Source: Brasenia schreberi
Taxonomy: Eukaryota; Streptophyta; Magnoliopsida; Nymphaeales; Cabombaceae
Direction: 5' to 3'
Length of the DNA stretch: 64,000 nucleotides
Assembly (NCBI GenBank): GCA_036023115.1
Contig: JAYKKT010000089.1
Span: 12,604,501-12,668,500, forward strand
This document shows, piece after piece, positions 1-20,469 of this stretch; the stretch's first letter is position 1, and every line of letters starts with the position of its first letter. The position numbers and the translations under genes were made by a program. The notes under the pieces are model-generated. The model did no database searches. It had not been told where the DNA came from and saw only the letters and a program-made list of their open reading frames with translations.

Positions 1-504
1 CTCTCAATAATTATCGTTGATTGTAGAGCAGCCCCTTTATTATCCTCGCATACACAGAGACCTCTTCTCACATTACCATGACTAAAGATCTTCCCCGTCT
101 TTAGTTCCTGAAAGGCACATCCAATGGAATCAAAGATTATACGATATTTTAAATTCTGAGTCATAGCAAAAATATATAATAGGTTTACTGATATGTTGGG
201 AACATGTAAAACATCTTTTAATGTACCAAATGATGTAATAATACTTCATTTTCCCACTATTGGAGTAAGAGACCCATTTGCCAGTCTAATATTGATTTTT
301 CCCCGTGTCAATTCATATTCATTAAAGAAATTTCTTCGGCTAATCTGTAGTACCAGAATCAATAACCCATATCCTTGAATAAGAAGAATTTATATTACCT
401 TGTGTCAGGAATGAGAATTGATAGGCAATAGATGCTTGTGAATCACTATGAGAGGAAGAAGAAGGATGTTGCGGATCAGTCAAACGTGCCTTTAACAATT
501 CAAT

Positions 505-1459
505 TTATTTCTTCATATCAGCTAGAGAAGTAGTATTGTCTTCAGCTTTTTGTTTTTCGTTGTGATCACTGCTGAAGTATGCCCTATTGTTCCGATTCTG
601 AAAATAAGTAGGTTTTCCAACTAACTCCCAATATGTTTCTTTGGAATGTTGAGGTTTTCCATAGTGTGAACATATGATCTTTTCTTTTTCTTCAAATGTC
701 AATCCAGATCTACCTCTGACTCTACCATAACCTCCTCTTTCTCGAGCAAAGGGAGGAACATAGGTATTTTTCCCAATAAATGCTAAAGTCTCTGAATTGA
801 GTTTGGTTTCTTTTTCCAGAAGTTTTTTGTCTTCTTTTCTAAGGAGAAGTGAGTATACCGTGCTCAACGATGGATGTTCTTCCCTACTGAGGATGTTATT
901 CTTTACTGCTTCATACTATGAGGAAATCCCCTATAGAAAGTTGAACACTTTGCGCTCTTTAAACTCCTCATTCCTTTCGAGAGTACAAGCCTGACACTTA
1001 GTCTTAGAATACAATTGCAGTTCTTCCCACAGACCTCTGAGCTCTACATAATACTCACTGACTGACCGTTCTCCTTGTCTACATTTTCGAATCTTCTCTA
1101 TGAGATCATATTTCTTAGCCATATTTTTTCTTTGAGCATAGGCTTCTTGAATTGCCAGCCAGATATCCCTAGTAGTCTCTAAAAACATAAAAGTGCTGCC
1201 AAAGAGTCATAGATTGAATTAACCAAGCACTTACCAGTGCATTTTCTCTGCACCATCGAAAATAAGAAGGATCTGAAAATGGGGGTCTAGGTATATCACC
1301 TGTCAGATAATCCCATCGCCCCCTAGCCATGATAGGCAGCTCTATTGATCTGGCCCATTGAAGGTAATTCTTACCATCTAATTTTAAATTTATGATTTGA
1401 AAGACTTCACTTTTGTCTAACGGAGATTCATTACTGTCTGACATCTTCACTTTTTCCAT
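505..1459 (-). pseudogene. copia gag pseudogene with degenerate zinc knuckle
   Basis: Three overlapping open segments in different frames (1459-1169, 1188-931, 867-505) together give a copia Gag. The N-terminal part contains LDGKNYLQWARSIELPI and WDYLTG. The middle part has the UBN2/Retrotran_gag signature around RDIWLAIQEAYAQRKN and VSEYYVELRGLWEEL. The C-terminal part has a basic, Gly/Arg-rich stretch and a zinc knuckle remnant, CSHYGKPQHSKETYW. A functional knuckle has C-x2-C-x4-H-x4-C; here the second and third cysteines are both tyrosine. At least two frameshifts separate the segments, so this is not a working gene. The start at 1459 (MEKVKMSDSNES) fits the usual short acidic N-terminus of these Gag proteins. 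Confidence 0.8.
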
Positions 1460-1767
1460 TCTTATACTAGACTTGAAGTATCCAACTTTCTGTCACACAC
1501 TCGTAACAACAAACACTTGGTGTGTTAATACAAAAAACTGTTAAACAAATTCCCAATTTGCCTCCAACTGCACACTACCGGTTCCTACAAGCAATTCCCA
1601 GTCTGCCGCCAACTGCAATCTACCAATTCCTATTTGAACAAGGTCTTTAAATAACAAACATACCTTAAGATAATGAATCAAATGACGTGCCTGATATGAA
1701 CACTTTGCTTCATCAATTGATAAGACAGCAACAATCAGTTCAATCACTCAAAGATTATGAATACAAC

Positions 1768-2927
1768 CAGTGTTGTCTGACGCGTATCGTATCGCGTATC
1801 GCTGGGCTCCACGATACGGGCGTATCGTATCATACTTTAATATTAAAAAACTATAAAAATTATTTTAAAAATCAATAAAATTAGTAAAAATCCGAAAAAA
1901 ATCAAGAAAATTTTGGAAAATTTTGGAAAAATCTGGTAATTGCTTTAAATTCATATAATGCAAAGTTTAGCACAGATTGAACATTTAATATTGAACAATT
2001 GCATCCAAAATTATATATTTTGAATCAAAAAATGAAATACATTTATATTTTATATATTGTAAATTTGTATCAGGATCATTAACTAAATAATCTTCATCTT
2101 CTCTTTGATGATGTTGTTGCACTTCAAATTAATTCATGCAATGTCTTCTTCAGTTAGGACTTAGGAGTGCATTTTCTTTGTTATCTTCCATAATCCACTC
2201 ATGTAATATATCAAAATTAACAAACTGCTATCTTTGTACATGTAGTTGTCATATTTGCTAATTTTTATATGTGAGCAAAACAAAGAGCTCCATTTCTTTG
2301 ATTATTGAGTCTATGACACCTCAATGATGTGATATTATTACTTGATGATATCCCTTTTTTCTCTTATTGGAGACTAGCTTTTTAACTAATGCTTGAGCTT
2401 CATTTCTCACTTCAGAGACTGAGTTAAGCCTCACACACATTGATCATGTTCAACTCAATGGAAGTCATGTAACGTGAACCCTAAAATAGTGAAGTTGTGA
2501 AATCCCTACTCAATGAACCGAGAGAACTACATGTTTTTAATTGTTTACGATCTTATGAAATTAGAAACTGTTAGCAAAAATATACCTAAAAGTTGTAACA
2601 GAAAGGGAAATGATTTTGTCATAAATTTTTTTTATACATTATTCTTATTAAATAAATGAAATTATAAACCCAAATTATAAGCATATTGGAGGATGCCTTT
2701 AAGGAAAGTGAAGAGAGGGCAGAAACATGCAAAAAAATTTTGAAAAAAAAAAATTTGAAATTTTTTTTTTTGGTGTATCGCGTATCGTACGATACAGTAC
2801 CGTATCATACGATACGGCACGATAACCTGTATCTTACGATACAGGTTACCGTATTGTATCGTGGGAAGCCATGATACGATACGTATCGCACCGTATCGTA
2901 CGATACGGTGCGATACGGATAACACTG
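1768..2927 (-). mobile_element. non-autonomous (internally deleted) hAT transposon
   Basis: The element starts CAGTGTTGTC and ends in the imperfect inverse (…GATAACACTG). It is flanked by a perfect 8-bp target duplication AATACAAC (1760-1767 and 2928-2935). Both ends carry CGTATCG/CGATACG arrays, including a perfect 36-bp palindrome (2882-2917) that also occurs at 11527-11562 in the intact hAT. Read on the minus strand, the part from 2226 down to 1768 matches the last transposase exon, 3' UTR and right end of the intact hAT. The BED, DUF659 and most catalytic sequence is missing. At 1160 bp versus 3380 bp it is a deletion derivative that would need transposase in trans. It is inserted in the leader of the copia element, so it is younger than that element. 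Confidence 0.92.
2062..2226 (-). pseudogene. remnant of hAT transposase last exon
   Basis: Read in reverse, this stretch matches the acidic C-terminal exon of the intact transposase (14310-14562): the parts encoding NFDILEDWVMEDTEEN and DEDYLVDDPDYNL are still recognisable. Small deletions and frameshifts break it. It shows that the surrounding element derives from the same family and is not an unrelated MITE. Confidence 0.75.
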
Positions 2928-3183
2928 AATACAACCCCTCTTTTTCAATGTAGATATTCCATCAACATACACGGTTTCAAATATTTAATCTGGTGCTGAA
3001 ATATATGTAAGATTACGCTCCAAATAAGTGCTTCCTTTCTTCACAATGCAGTATGCAAACTACACAATATTCAGTCTCAAAAAATATAAAACAAACACAC
3101 CTTAAAACGTTTGAAGAGTGTCTTCACTATGCAAAAACTGATTTCATGTTTTCTCTTTGATTTCGGTCGATTCTTGAGAACCT

Positions 3184-3196
3184 GGCTTTGATACCA
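3184..3196 (-). other. copia primer-binding site (initiator Met-tRNA type)
   Basis: The minus strand reads TGGTATCAAAGCC immediately after the LTR's terminal CA. The usual plant copia primer site is TGGTATCAGAGC, complementary to the 3' end of tRNA-iMet; there is one mismatch here. It fixes the LTR boundary and the element's orientation. Confidence 0.85.
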
Positions 3197-3514
3197 TGTT
3201 GAATTTTGGGCTTGAATCAATCATTGAATTGAACAAGAAAGCACATTACACAATGGAGCACTACAATGGTGTGGATCGGCCAGCACCTGCCGCCACCACC
3301 CTTTTCATGTTAAAACCCAATAACAAACCCTAATGACTACTTACATGTTGATTTAACTTGAAAGACTAAAATGACCCTAATAAGTAACTCATGGATTACG
3401 GCCGTATTACAAACTACTATACTTTACATGACTCAAACTTACTTATGAATCTACGTATACAACTATAACTAAATAATAACTCTAATTAATCAAGATTTTA
3501 CATGATTTCCAACA
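3197..3514 (-). repeat. copia 5' LTR (318 bp)
   Basis: Bounded by TGTTG at the left and CCAACA at the right, so on the minus strand it reads TGTTGG…CAACA, with the primer site directly following. Length 318 bp. The host target-site duplication next to the LTR should be AGGAA (3515-3519), but the partner LTR is outside the window, so this cannot be confirmed here. Confidence 0.85.
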
Positions 3515-3805
3515 AGGAAGAGTCAATATGAATCGTAAACAAGAAAAGGAATCATATAAAGCATATGATCATGCATCAAATGCAAGCTCCAGTTTGAGCA
3601 TCACATGGGTGCCACATTGTAAGGCTTTCAGACTAAACAATCATGTTCTCAATACAAATGCAAGCTAGAACGTCAAAGGCACATACTATTGTTATTGACT
3701 AAAGCTTGCTTTAAAAGAGAACAGTTCCTTTTTCAACAATTCGCTTTAACAAATGTTTTATCAATTAAACTGATTAAAGATCAATATTTATGATAGTAGT
3801 CATAC

Positions 3806-6301
3806 CCAAGGAAGAAGACATATTGTGAAGTCAAATTATCCACATTTCCACTTCTTTGCAGTAAAACCAACTGGGGAAGAATTGCCACTGCCTCCAAGTA
3901 TATAGAAAATGCCCAAAGGATCTGCCATAAGGAGGTCGTAACAGCAAATTTTATCTATAAGTGTGGTGCCAGTTCCAAGATTACCGAGAGATCATGAAAG
4001 TATGAAACAACAGATCATCAAAACAAGAAATTAGAGTGCACTTGAAAGTTTGATTGTTGCAACGTAAAACAAGAATTAATCACTTCAGTAAATGCCAATG
4101 ATACTCTTGGGACTCAGGAATGAGTCAATGAACTGTTGAACTGTTCAATAACATTTTCAGATACTGGAACAGTAACACAGTTTACAAACTTGTCAAAAAC
4201 ATAAATGTTCCTCTTGTGGAAACTCAAGTTACAAGCCACAACCTATGTTATCAAAAGAAAGGATTCTTAATCCTCAAACAGTAAGACTCCCACAGTTTGA
4301 AGGCTTAAGCTGCATCAGCAAATCCCTTCCAAAATGTATGTTCATATGACATTAACAGAACGCACAATCCAAAAAGTAAGACTCCCACAATTCGAAGGCT
4401 TATGCTGCATCAGCAAATCGCTTCAAAAAAGTATGCTCATATGACATTAACAGAGCGCAAGCAAGCATTGGCAACTGAGAACACTAACTTGAGAAGATAC
4501 CATACTACCAAAGGGAAAATCAACAAGATGCACATATAGGAAGAAATAAGCAATGAGAAAGAGCAAGGAAAGCAGCAGGAATTAATTCTGAATTTGTATT
4601 ATCAACTCAAACAGAAAAATGAGGACCTTACACAAAGAAAAAGGAACTCCAAATGTACCTCTTTCACAGTGAATTTTTCATGAACTAAAAATGCAAGCAG
4701 AAGGGAGCCCCCCATGAGAAAATAGTGGCGAAAGGTATCTTGATCTTTATCATATGTTCGTCTGACAAAAGGATGTCTACGCATATACCAAACAATGGCC
4801 AGGGAGCTAGCAATGAACACCACCTTCATGACAGTATTGTAGAGTGAGATGAAATCAGTGAACAAATCCAAGTAGCGAGTGATGAACACCAATGAGTAAA
4901 GCTCCTGAGTCTTCAGAGAGACCCCTGGTCAGAAAAGGATCACATAATTCTGAACACACATGGAGATGAACAGCTTGTTCCACAAATGAATAATCAGCAG
5001 TTGAAAGACATAAAATCAGGATGACCTAATTAGAAATTGTGTAACCTACCATTGCTCAACCCACAACTATCTCTACATTCACAGGACACCTCTGATTAAA
5101 CATTCCCTGCCGTATCAACAATTCCATCATGTGACCACAACAGAATTCTTTTGCAACCGAGCAGATGTGTAAGAGCACAGGTCACTGTCCTTGTACCAAC
5201 TATGCCCAAGTGTGAATCTCTATCAAGTATGAGTTCCTACTCCTTGTTTTCCGTCAGAACTCACTTTTAGATAGTTTAGGTCACCACCTAGGGAAAATTA
5301 GTTCCTTACACCAACAGTCCAAACAGGAAACTTGGACTTCAGATGAAGTGAAAATGCATTACAAGAAACGAGCTAGAACTTCAAGAGTTTTGACTTAAAA
5401 GAAGCCCACAACACATGCATCGAAGGGTTCTCCGCCATTGGTCATGACATCTATTGGTGTTCATGTTGAAAAATGCGGTGGTGGATGACATTGAGGCCCC
5501 ACGTAATATGCTGGGAAAAATCGCCCTGGAAGCCCGTTCAATCGCAACAAGATGCATACCTTGATCCTAAAGCTAGAACAGCAAATATCCCCCACACAAA
5601 AGAGGTTAATCTACAATTAAAAGTGAAATGCTGAAACATAGCAGGGATTCAAAGAAAAACTAAAGCCCAACCCCGGTGCGTATTATTTAAGCAGATATAG
5701 GTATTGAGAAGAACTCGACAACGAGCAAATTCATCCACGTTCCAGCAAAACGACGGACAATGCATCTCATTTACACGCTATCTAAGCAGGCACTCCCATT
5801 GAGAAGAACTCGACAAAAGCAAATTCATCCAAGTCCCAACGAAATGAACGGACAATGCATCTCATTTACACGCAACAGCAAACCAAAAGGGGAAAGAGAA
5901 CGTCTATCAATTAAACGCACCTAACTGTATTGCATCAAAGAAAATCAGCAAATGCATTGACCCGGAAAACACAAATCGACATAGTAGATCGGCCATAAAA
6001 CAGGCAGCAAAATCCACATTCGAATTCCACCAGAAAACCATAGTCCCTTATCGGAGAGAAGGGAATTTCCGTCCTACCAAGAGAACCCAAACTACACGAT
6101 CCCGCAATTTTAGGAACTCTAAAACCAGCCACAAAAACAAAGAACTATCGATCGTTCTACGATAAGAGAATAGGAAAACAAATTGAATGCGTGGGCAAAA
6201 GAGTACTAACCAGCACAGGATTTTGTGGCGTAAATCTTGAGGAGGAGCACGAGAACGCTAATAAGATGAGTCATATCACCAGCTAATCGGAAGATATTCA
6301 T
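3806..6301 (-). CDS. ERD2: ER lumen protein-retaining receptor (KDEL/HDEL receptor), 5' three exons
   Basis: Coding exons on the minus strand: 6301-6211, 4924-4659 and 3921-3806, joined by GT-AG introns with consistent phases, giving 157 complete codons. The protein begins [20 protein letters not shown] and includes [36 protein letters not shown] and [20 protein letters not shown]. These are hallmark stretches of ERD2, the seven-helix Golgi receptor that returns K/HDEL-tagged proteins to the ER. Family members have about 215 residues, so the final exon(s), expected to start around AYR.LYI.NWIYR, are missing. I find no trace of them between 3515 and 3805. A copia element begins at 3514 inside the following intron, so the remaining exons probably lie left of the window. 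Within exon 2, [19 protein letters not shown] diverges from the family but stays in frame. No lesion is visible in the three exons. The start codon is the conserved family start. Confidence 0.93.
4925..6210 (-). other. ERD2 intron 1
   Basis: A 1286-bp intron with GT at 6210-6209 and AG at 4926-4925. I see no transposon signature in it. Two short near-repeats occur around 5710-5760 and 5805-5860, both containing the words for GAGAAGAACTCGACAA and ACGGACAATGCATCTCATTT, so there is a local tandem duplication of about 100 bp. Confidence 0.75.
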
Positions 6302-7560
6302 GGTGCGGGCGAGCGAAAGAGAGAGATTGGGGTCTGGCTTCAGAATCCTTCGAGAACGCTTCCCTCTGGACTCGTGGGAACTTTTTGGGTGCGTTGCCCA
6401 AGCGAGGGAATTTTTGCACGGAGAGAGAGAGAGAGACGGTTTCGCGGCAAAATATCGCCAGAAGAACTGTGCTAAATCCACTGTGGTTGTTTCAAGAGAA
6501 AATGCCAACGACTTATGAGAAGTTCACGTCATAAAAGTATTTGATCAGCATTTACTGTTATACCAAATCACCACCGTTCATCTAACATATTGGAGAGTGC
6601 ACATGACGTGATGATGGAGCGAAATATGGAAAAACATAAGCTAAAAAATAAAATGAAAATGAAAATTCGACTTTTCATCAAAATAATGATTTTCGAGCAC
6701 TCAGAGTCACCTGGCAGGGATCTCGACCGCAGGCGGTGGGTCCACAGCTTGCATACCTGGCTTCGGCCTCCTTACTTAACCCAAACGAAAACATTTTCTA
6801 ACTATTTATAGCCCATGCTGCAGGGAACTGGAAACCAAAATGCAATAGGAAACGGTGTTTTCCATATGGTTCGATCATATGTCATGCCTAACAGTTAATT
6901 CAATAAGAAAGAATAATTATTCAAAAAGTAGCTATATATATAATAAAAAATTTAAATTGAACACCTCCTTTGTATCAAAAACTCATTGCTAACATGATAG
7001 AACATGTAATAAAAAATGATATTTCAAGTATAATATCTTTAAGTCAAAGCCTGCACAAACTTGTCACATACATTTGGTATTGTGTCTCGGTTTTCCTATC
7101 ATTCTGAAAATTCATAACCGAAGAGATTAAACATTTTGTTTTTATGAAAAGCTTTGTAGCATAAATAATAGCCAAAAGATTGGAGAGGCATGTCTCATCT
7201 TGCAACCAGCGCCACAGACCCTTGGTGTAAATAATAGCCGAAAGAGTCTTATGTATTTGTTGCATTTATTCATTTGGTCTTGTAAATCGTTAACAATCTT
7301 TTTTTTTTGTATGTCATTGTTTGTTGAGTTAATTGTTAACATGATGACACACGATCGAGTTTCATGAATTCATTTTAATTATTATTCGCCGTTGTTGGTA
7401 AACATGAATTTGTTTTGATAGGTTTCGTGTTCGCTTTCGTGTCGTATTTTTACATTTACAGGCTTGCAGGCAATGGCAAATTGGAGTGTATTTAGAAATA
7501 GTCAAAAGAATAGTGGGGTAGGTAAATCAAGGTCAAACTTGTTTGGGAGCACGCGGGATC
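6302..7560. other. intergenic region between divergent ERD2 and UBTD genes
   Basis: ERD2 is read leftwards and the UBTD gene rightwards, so this stretch holds both 5' leaders and promoters. The ERD2 leader side (6302-6480) contains a GA-rich run (6420-6434) that reads TCTCTC in the sense of the gene, common in plant leaders. The middle (6600-7450) is AT-rich. I saw no open frame, TATA box of convincing position or transposon end in it. Confidence 0.5.
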
Positions 7561-7746
7561 GTCCCGCCGGAAAAACGCCACTTTGGCTGGGTTCGTTCTA
7601 CTAATACCACGTTGCTCGCTCTTTGCTTCCCTCTTCCCCTTCCGACGAGTCGCGAAATGGCGGTTTCTCGTTCTTCTTTCTTTATGTAATCTTGGTCTGT
7701 CCTCTTCCTCTTTCTTTCGTGATCGGGAAATTTTAGGGTGGAAAGA

Positions 7747-16718
<8,972 letters not shown>

Positions 16719-17960
16719 TAAAGAGGAAAAGCTTCCAGCAGAAAGTGTAAATCATGTAAATTGCTTTACTTGGTATACCAAACTAAAAGGTTTCTATGCT
16801 TTCGTCATCTGCTTGCATCAAGGCAACCGCTTAAGAATTGTCATATCCTGGGGAGGACAATGTTCGCTCCTTTTTCTTTTCTTTATAGCTTTGTTCATTT
16901 CAATTGTTGGATGTTATCGTCTTAATTACAAGCTATCTTCTTCACATCCATGCTTTTGCTTAGTTTACTCCCTGTTTTGTGTGACCGCACTGCCACACTC
17001 GTGACATAGGTTAGAATTAGATTCAGGCACCAGAGTTATGCTGACATGTTTCCTTCTCAATAATGTGAAGATCTGGAAATGCATAGTTATCATGTATTAA
17101 GGGTTTCAGATGCAACCCTCCAGGAGCACCTGACTTGGTCCCATCTCGACAATGGGACATTTGAGGATGCATTGATACATATACAAGTAATTTCTTAAAA
17201 AAAGGTGGCTCTTTTCTATTTGAATATTTTCATCGAGTAATATTTTCTATTAAATCTTTGATATTTTCAACCCAGATATTGACCCGATGAAAATTTTACA
17301 TTTTGATTGCCACAGTTCGGTGGCTTAGTGGAATGGATATGACAGGCCATGGATTAAGTAGCTTAGTGGAATGGAAGCATGAAAATGGTGATCTACTGCT
17401 TCTTAACTCTGCTACAAAAGGAACTTCAACTCTTCAAATGAGGGAGCCAACCATATCGACCTCTTTGGATTCTGATAAGTGGATATGTTTTTGCTCATTT
17501 GGGCGATTCTGTTATTTAGGGATTCTTTCTTTTGGTTTGACACAATGGGGTTAGGCAGACTGCTATCAGATTTATAACGAGCTCAAAGAGGAGTCGACCA
17601 AGATGGTTTGTCCTTCCAACCTTTCCCAAGTTAGCTAAAAGTAATGACATACGAGTTTTCCCTATAGGGACCCACTCAAAAACTTCAAATTAACTAATAG
17701 GAGCATCGCAAGCTGTCATTATGCTATCTTGTGTCATAGAGAAGAGGTGCAAGATAAGAATATATAGAAGTTTGCGTAAAGAAGATGATTATATATATTG
17801 TTGGGGAGAGAATACGAAGTAGCTCTGGATATATTATCTGTCTGTTACGCCCACCATTAGAGCTGATAAACATATCAGATACGACTTGGTCACATCCTAT
17901 ATGGTATCTAGTTCTAGATGCTTATATATAGAGAGAGAGATATAGATATATAGATATAGA
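16719..17960. other. UBTD 3' region and unassigned sequence
   Basis: The first few hundred bases are presumably the 3' UTR of the UBTD gene. A frame at 17303-17554 is open but resembles nothing I know and is AT-rich at both ends. A GA/TA-rich microsatellite-like stretch lies at 17926-17962. I see no transposon end. Confidence 0.4.
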
Positions 17961-17962
17961 TA

Positions 17963-18515
17963 TACTAAACATGTTCAAATAAATTCAATCATTAAATTTG
18001 GAAGATGGATAGCTGATATTTGAAAAAAAAATTGTAGAGCATGGGATACGAGCTCAAACTTATCAAGAACCATCTTCATTGGGCTGCGGTTGCCCAGAGA
18101 TCTTTCTGTAATAAAACAGATAACTGAGTTGGTAGTGCACCTTCCTTTAGGCAACATGTCGAGTTTTTAAGGCTTCGTTTATATATATAGTAGCATTACA
18201 TGCTAAACATATTCAAACAAATCTCAATCATCAAATTTAGAAGATGGATAGTTAATATTTGAAACTTTTTTATTTTCGAGCATGGGATACAAGCTCAAAC
18301 TTATCAAGAACCATCTTCACTGGGCTGCAGTTGCCGAGTGATCTTTCTGTAATAAAACAGATAACTTTGGTAGCGCACATTCTTCTGGACAACATGTCGA
18401 GTTCCTAAGAACTGTATATATATAATAGCATTACATGCTAAACATATTCAAACAAATCTCAATCAAAGGTAGATAGTTGATATTTGTTTTTTTTTAATTG
18501 TAGAGCACAAGATAC
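17963..18515. repeat. about 235-bp tandem repeat, 2.3 copies
   Basis: Units begin near 17963, 18200 and 18436 with CTAAACAT.TTCAAA. Each holds the words AAGATGGATAG, GAGCATGGGATAC, CTTATCAAGAACCATCTTCA and ACAACATGTCGAGTT. Units one and two are about 85-90% alike by eye. The third stops after about 80 bp, where the RTE LINE begins. Confidence 0.8.
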
Positions 18516-18525
18516 TTTATTTAAA

Positions 18526-19987
18526 AAAATGAGATGAACATTTAATTACTTATAAGAGTGGCTTATCACAAACACAAATTGATTACTTTATTTGTAGAAA
18601 AAAAGATAGCGTATTGTAAAGATTGCAAGGTAATTCCAAGACAAATCTTAACCGCCCAACATCAACTTTTAGTTATGGATTTACAAATAAAAAAATGGAC
18701 AAAGAAGAAAAGAGTGCATCGAGCTATTCGGACTAAATGGTGGAACCTCAAAAGTGAGAAAGAAGATGCTTGGAATTATGTTGGTACACCTTGTGATATG
18801 TGGAACAATATGGCTATACATATTAGGAAAGTGGCAAAAGATGTGTTAGGTGAATCTAAGAGAGGTGTACCGGCACAAAAAGCAGCTTGGTGGTGGAACG
18901 AAGTAGTGCAAAATAAAATCAAGGCAAAGAGGGCATGTTACAAATTACATTATGCTAAGAAAATTAGTGAAATTTTAGAGTCTTATAAGAAAGCAAAGAA
19001 GGAAGCGAAAAAAACCGTCAGTGAAGCAAAAGCTAAAATTTGGTAGGATTTATATAAAAAAAACTCAACTCAAAAGAGGGTGAAAGAGATATTTTTAGGA
19101 TAGCTAGTGCTAGAGATAAGAAAACTAAAGATCTTAATTGTTTTAGATGCATCAAGGACGAGGATGAAAAAATTCTAATGGCAAATGATGATATAAGAAA
19201 TAGATGGAAAAACTATTTTTGTAAGCTTTTTAATGAAAATAAAGATGTTAGTATTAGCTTAGGAGCATTAGCCAAATCAAAAAAGTATATAAACCACAAT
19301 TTCTACCAACGTATTCAAAAGAATGAAGTCAAAGAGGCTCTTAAACATATGAAGGGTGGTAAATCGGTAGGACCATATAATATTCCTATAGAAGTTTGGA
19401 AAATACTAGGAGAAATAGGAATCACTTGGCTCATAAGACTATTTAATGAAATATGGAGAAACAAAAGATGCACGAGGAATGGAGAGCGAGTACACTTATA
19501 CCCATATATAAGAACAAGAGAGACATTAAGTCTGTAGGATCAGAAAGTAGAACTTTCATGTTTTATGGTTATGAGTGTTGGGCAGTTAATCATCATGTAC
19601 AAAAGATGTTTGTGGCAGAAATGAAGATGTTGAGATAGATGCGTGGTCATACAAGAAAAGACCGTATACATAATAAGGTTATTAGAAACAAATTGAGACT
19701 GTTACCAATAGAGGATAAACTGAGATAATATCGTTTAAGATGGTTTGACATATAGAAATAAGATCAAAAGAAGCGCTTGTAAGAAAGCATGAAAAATTAT
19801 ATTTTGAAAGTTTTAAAAGAGGTAGAGGACGACCAAAAGTATTGGAAATAAACAATAAAGAATGATCTAGCTTATGTTGAGTTAATTGCTAATATGGCAC
19901 ATGATAGGGCTATGTGGAAACAAAGAATTCATGTAGCCGACTCTGTCTAGTATGGGAAATGGCTTAGTTGTTTTGTTGTTGTAGTTC
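18526..19987 (+). mobile_element. RTE-type LINE, 5'-truncated and internally deleted
   Basis: Open segments at 18558-19046 and 19178-19537 match the connector and N-terminal RT region of the RTE LINE at 55-59 kb; shared strings include LLVMDLQIKKWTKKKRVHRA and RNRWKNYF.KLFNENKDVS. After about 19535 the sequence jumps to the C-terminal part (FYGYECWAVNHHVQKM…MRGHTRKDRIHNK), so most of the RT catalytic core, including FADD, is deleted. It ends in the RTE signature CCGACTCTGTCTAGTATGGG and a TTG-rich tail. In-frame stops are present in the 3' part. Confidence 0.85.
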
Positions 19988-20157
19988 ATTTAAGATGAAC
20001 ACAACAATATTGAAACAATATACGATTAGTAGATTGAGTATGATTTATGCAGCACTTGGATCCAAATCCTTCTACAGCATGCCTACTTTGCTTGCCATGA
20101 TGCTTAAGCTAAAGCTTTGATGGATTGTATCTTACCGAAACCTAAACCATATTAGTG

Positions 20158-20290
20158 TCACCCTTTTGCTTTTTGGCACAATGGGGAGGCTAAAGCTGGA
20201 TGCACACTCTGAGTATTGAACTCATGACCTCCATCTTATGAGTGTAACCCCCAACCATGTGAGCTATGCCCATTGTGCTATTAGGTTCAT
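20158..20290 (-). mobile_element. SINE-like tRNA-derived element, copy 1
   Basis: On the minus strand it starts near GCACAATGGGCATAGCTCA (A-box-like TAGCTCACATGG). It contains a B-box-like GAGTTCAATACTC about 45 nt further on and ends in CCTCCCCATTGTGCC. Related sequences are at 22921-23046, 40060-40145, 59970-60110 and 63185-63300. Pol III box spacing fits tRNA-derived SINEs, but I could not identify the tail or target duplication. Confidence 0.5.
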
Positions 20291-20307
20291 GTTTTGGTAC
20301 AAAAGTA

Positions 20308-20468
20308 TATTAGACTCAATGACTAATTAATGATGATTAGGCTAATTAAGTTTATGTGATATTAATTGTATTTAGTTCATGTTAAGTATCTCCAAATATT
20401 TATTTAATATATCTTTGATTAAAGTGAAAGTCCAAAGTGTAAAATTCATGTGTTATGGTTTTTTGTGA
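20308..20468 (+). repeat. copia LTR fragment (duplicated start)
   Basis: Matches the first 160 bp of the LTR at 23074 (TATTAGACTCAATGACTAATTAATG…). It breaks off near 20468, where LINE sequence begins. It marks the breakpoint of a tandem segmental duplication. Confidence 0.7.
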
Positions 20469-20469
20469 T

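Larger units (their letters stand above)
1..3514 (-). mobile_element. Ty1/copia LTR retrotransposon, 5' part (continues past the left edge)
   Basis: Read on the minus strand, this has a 5' LTR (3514 to 3197), a primer-binding site for initiator Met-tRNA directly after it, a decayed gag (about 1459 to 505) and the start of the protease region, where WVIDSGTTD is readable near 380-340. Integrase, reverse transcriptase and the 3' LTR must lie left of position 1. The order LTR-PBS-gag-PR and the gag type identify Ty1/copia. A deleted hAT element (1768-2927) is inserted in its leader between PBS and gag. The whole element sits in an intron of the ERD2 gene, in the same orientation as that gene. 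Frameshifts and stops show that it is dead. Confidence 0.88.

Noticed and set aside
6206..6518. Overlapping frames on both strands at the ERD2 start
   Set aside because: The plus-strand frame and the upstream part of the minus-strand frame are shadows of the ERD2 first exon and its 5' UTR; only [10 protein letters not shown] onward is conserved.
17303..17554. 83-codon frame as a gene
   Set aside because: No recognisable domain, no splice context, ordinary length for chance.
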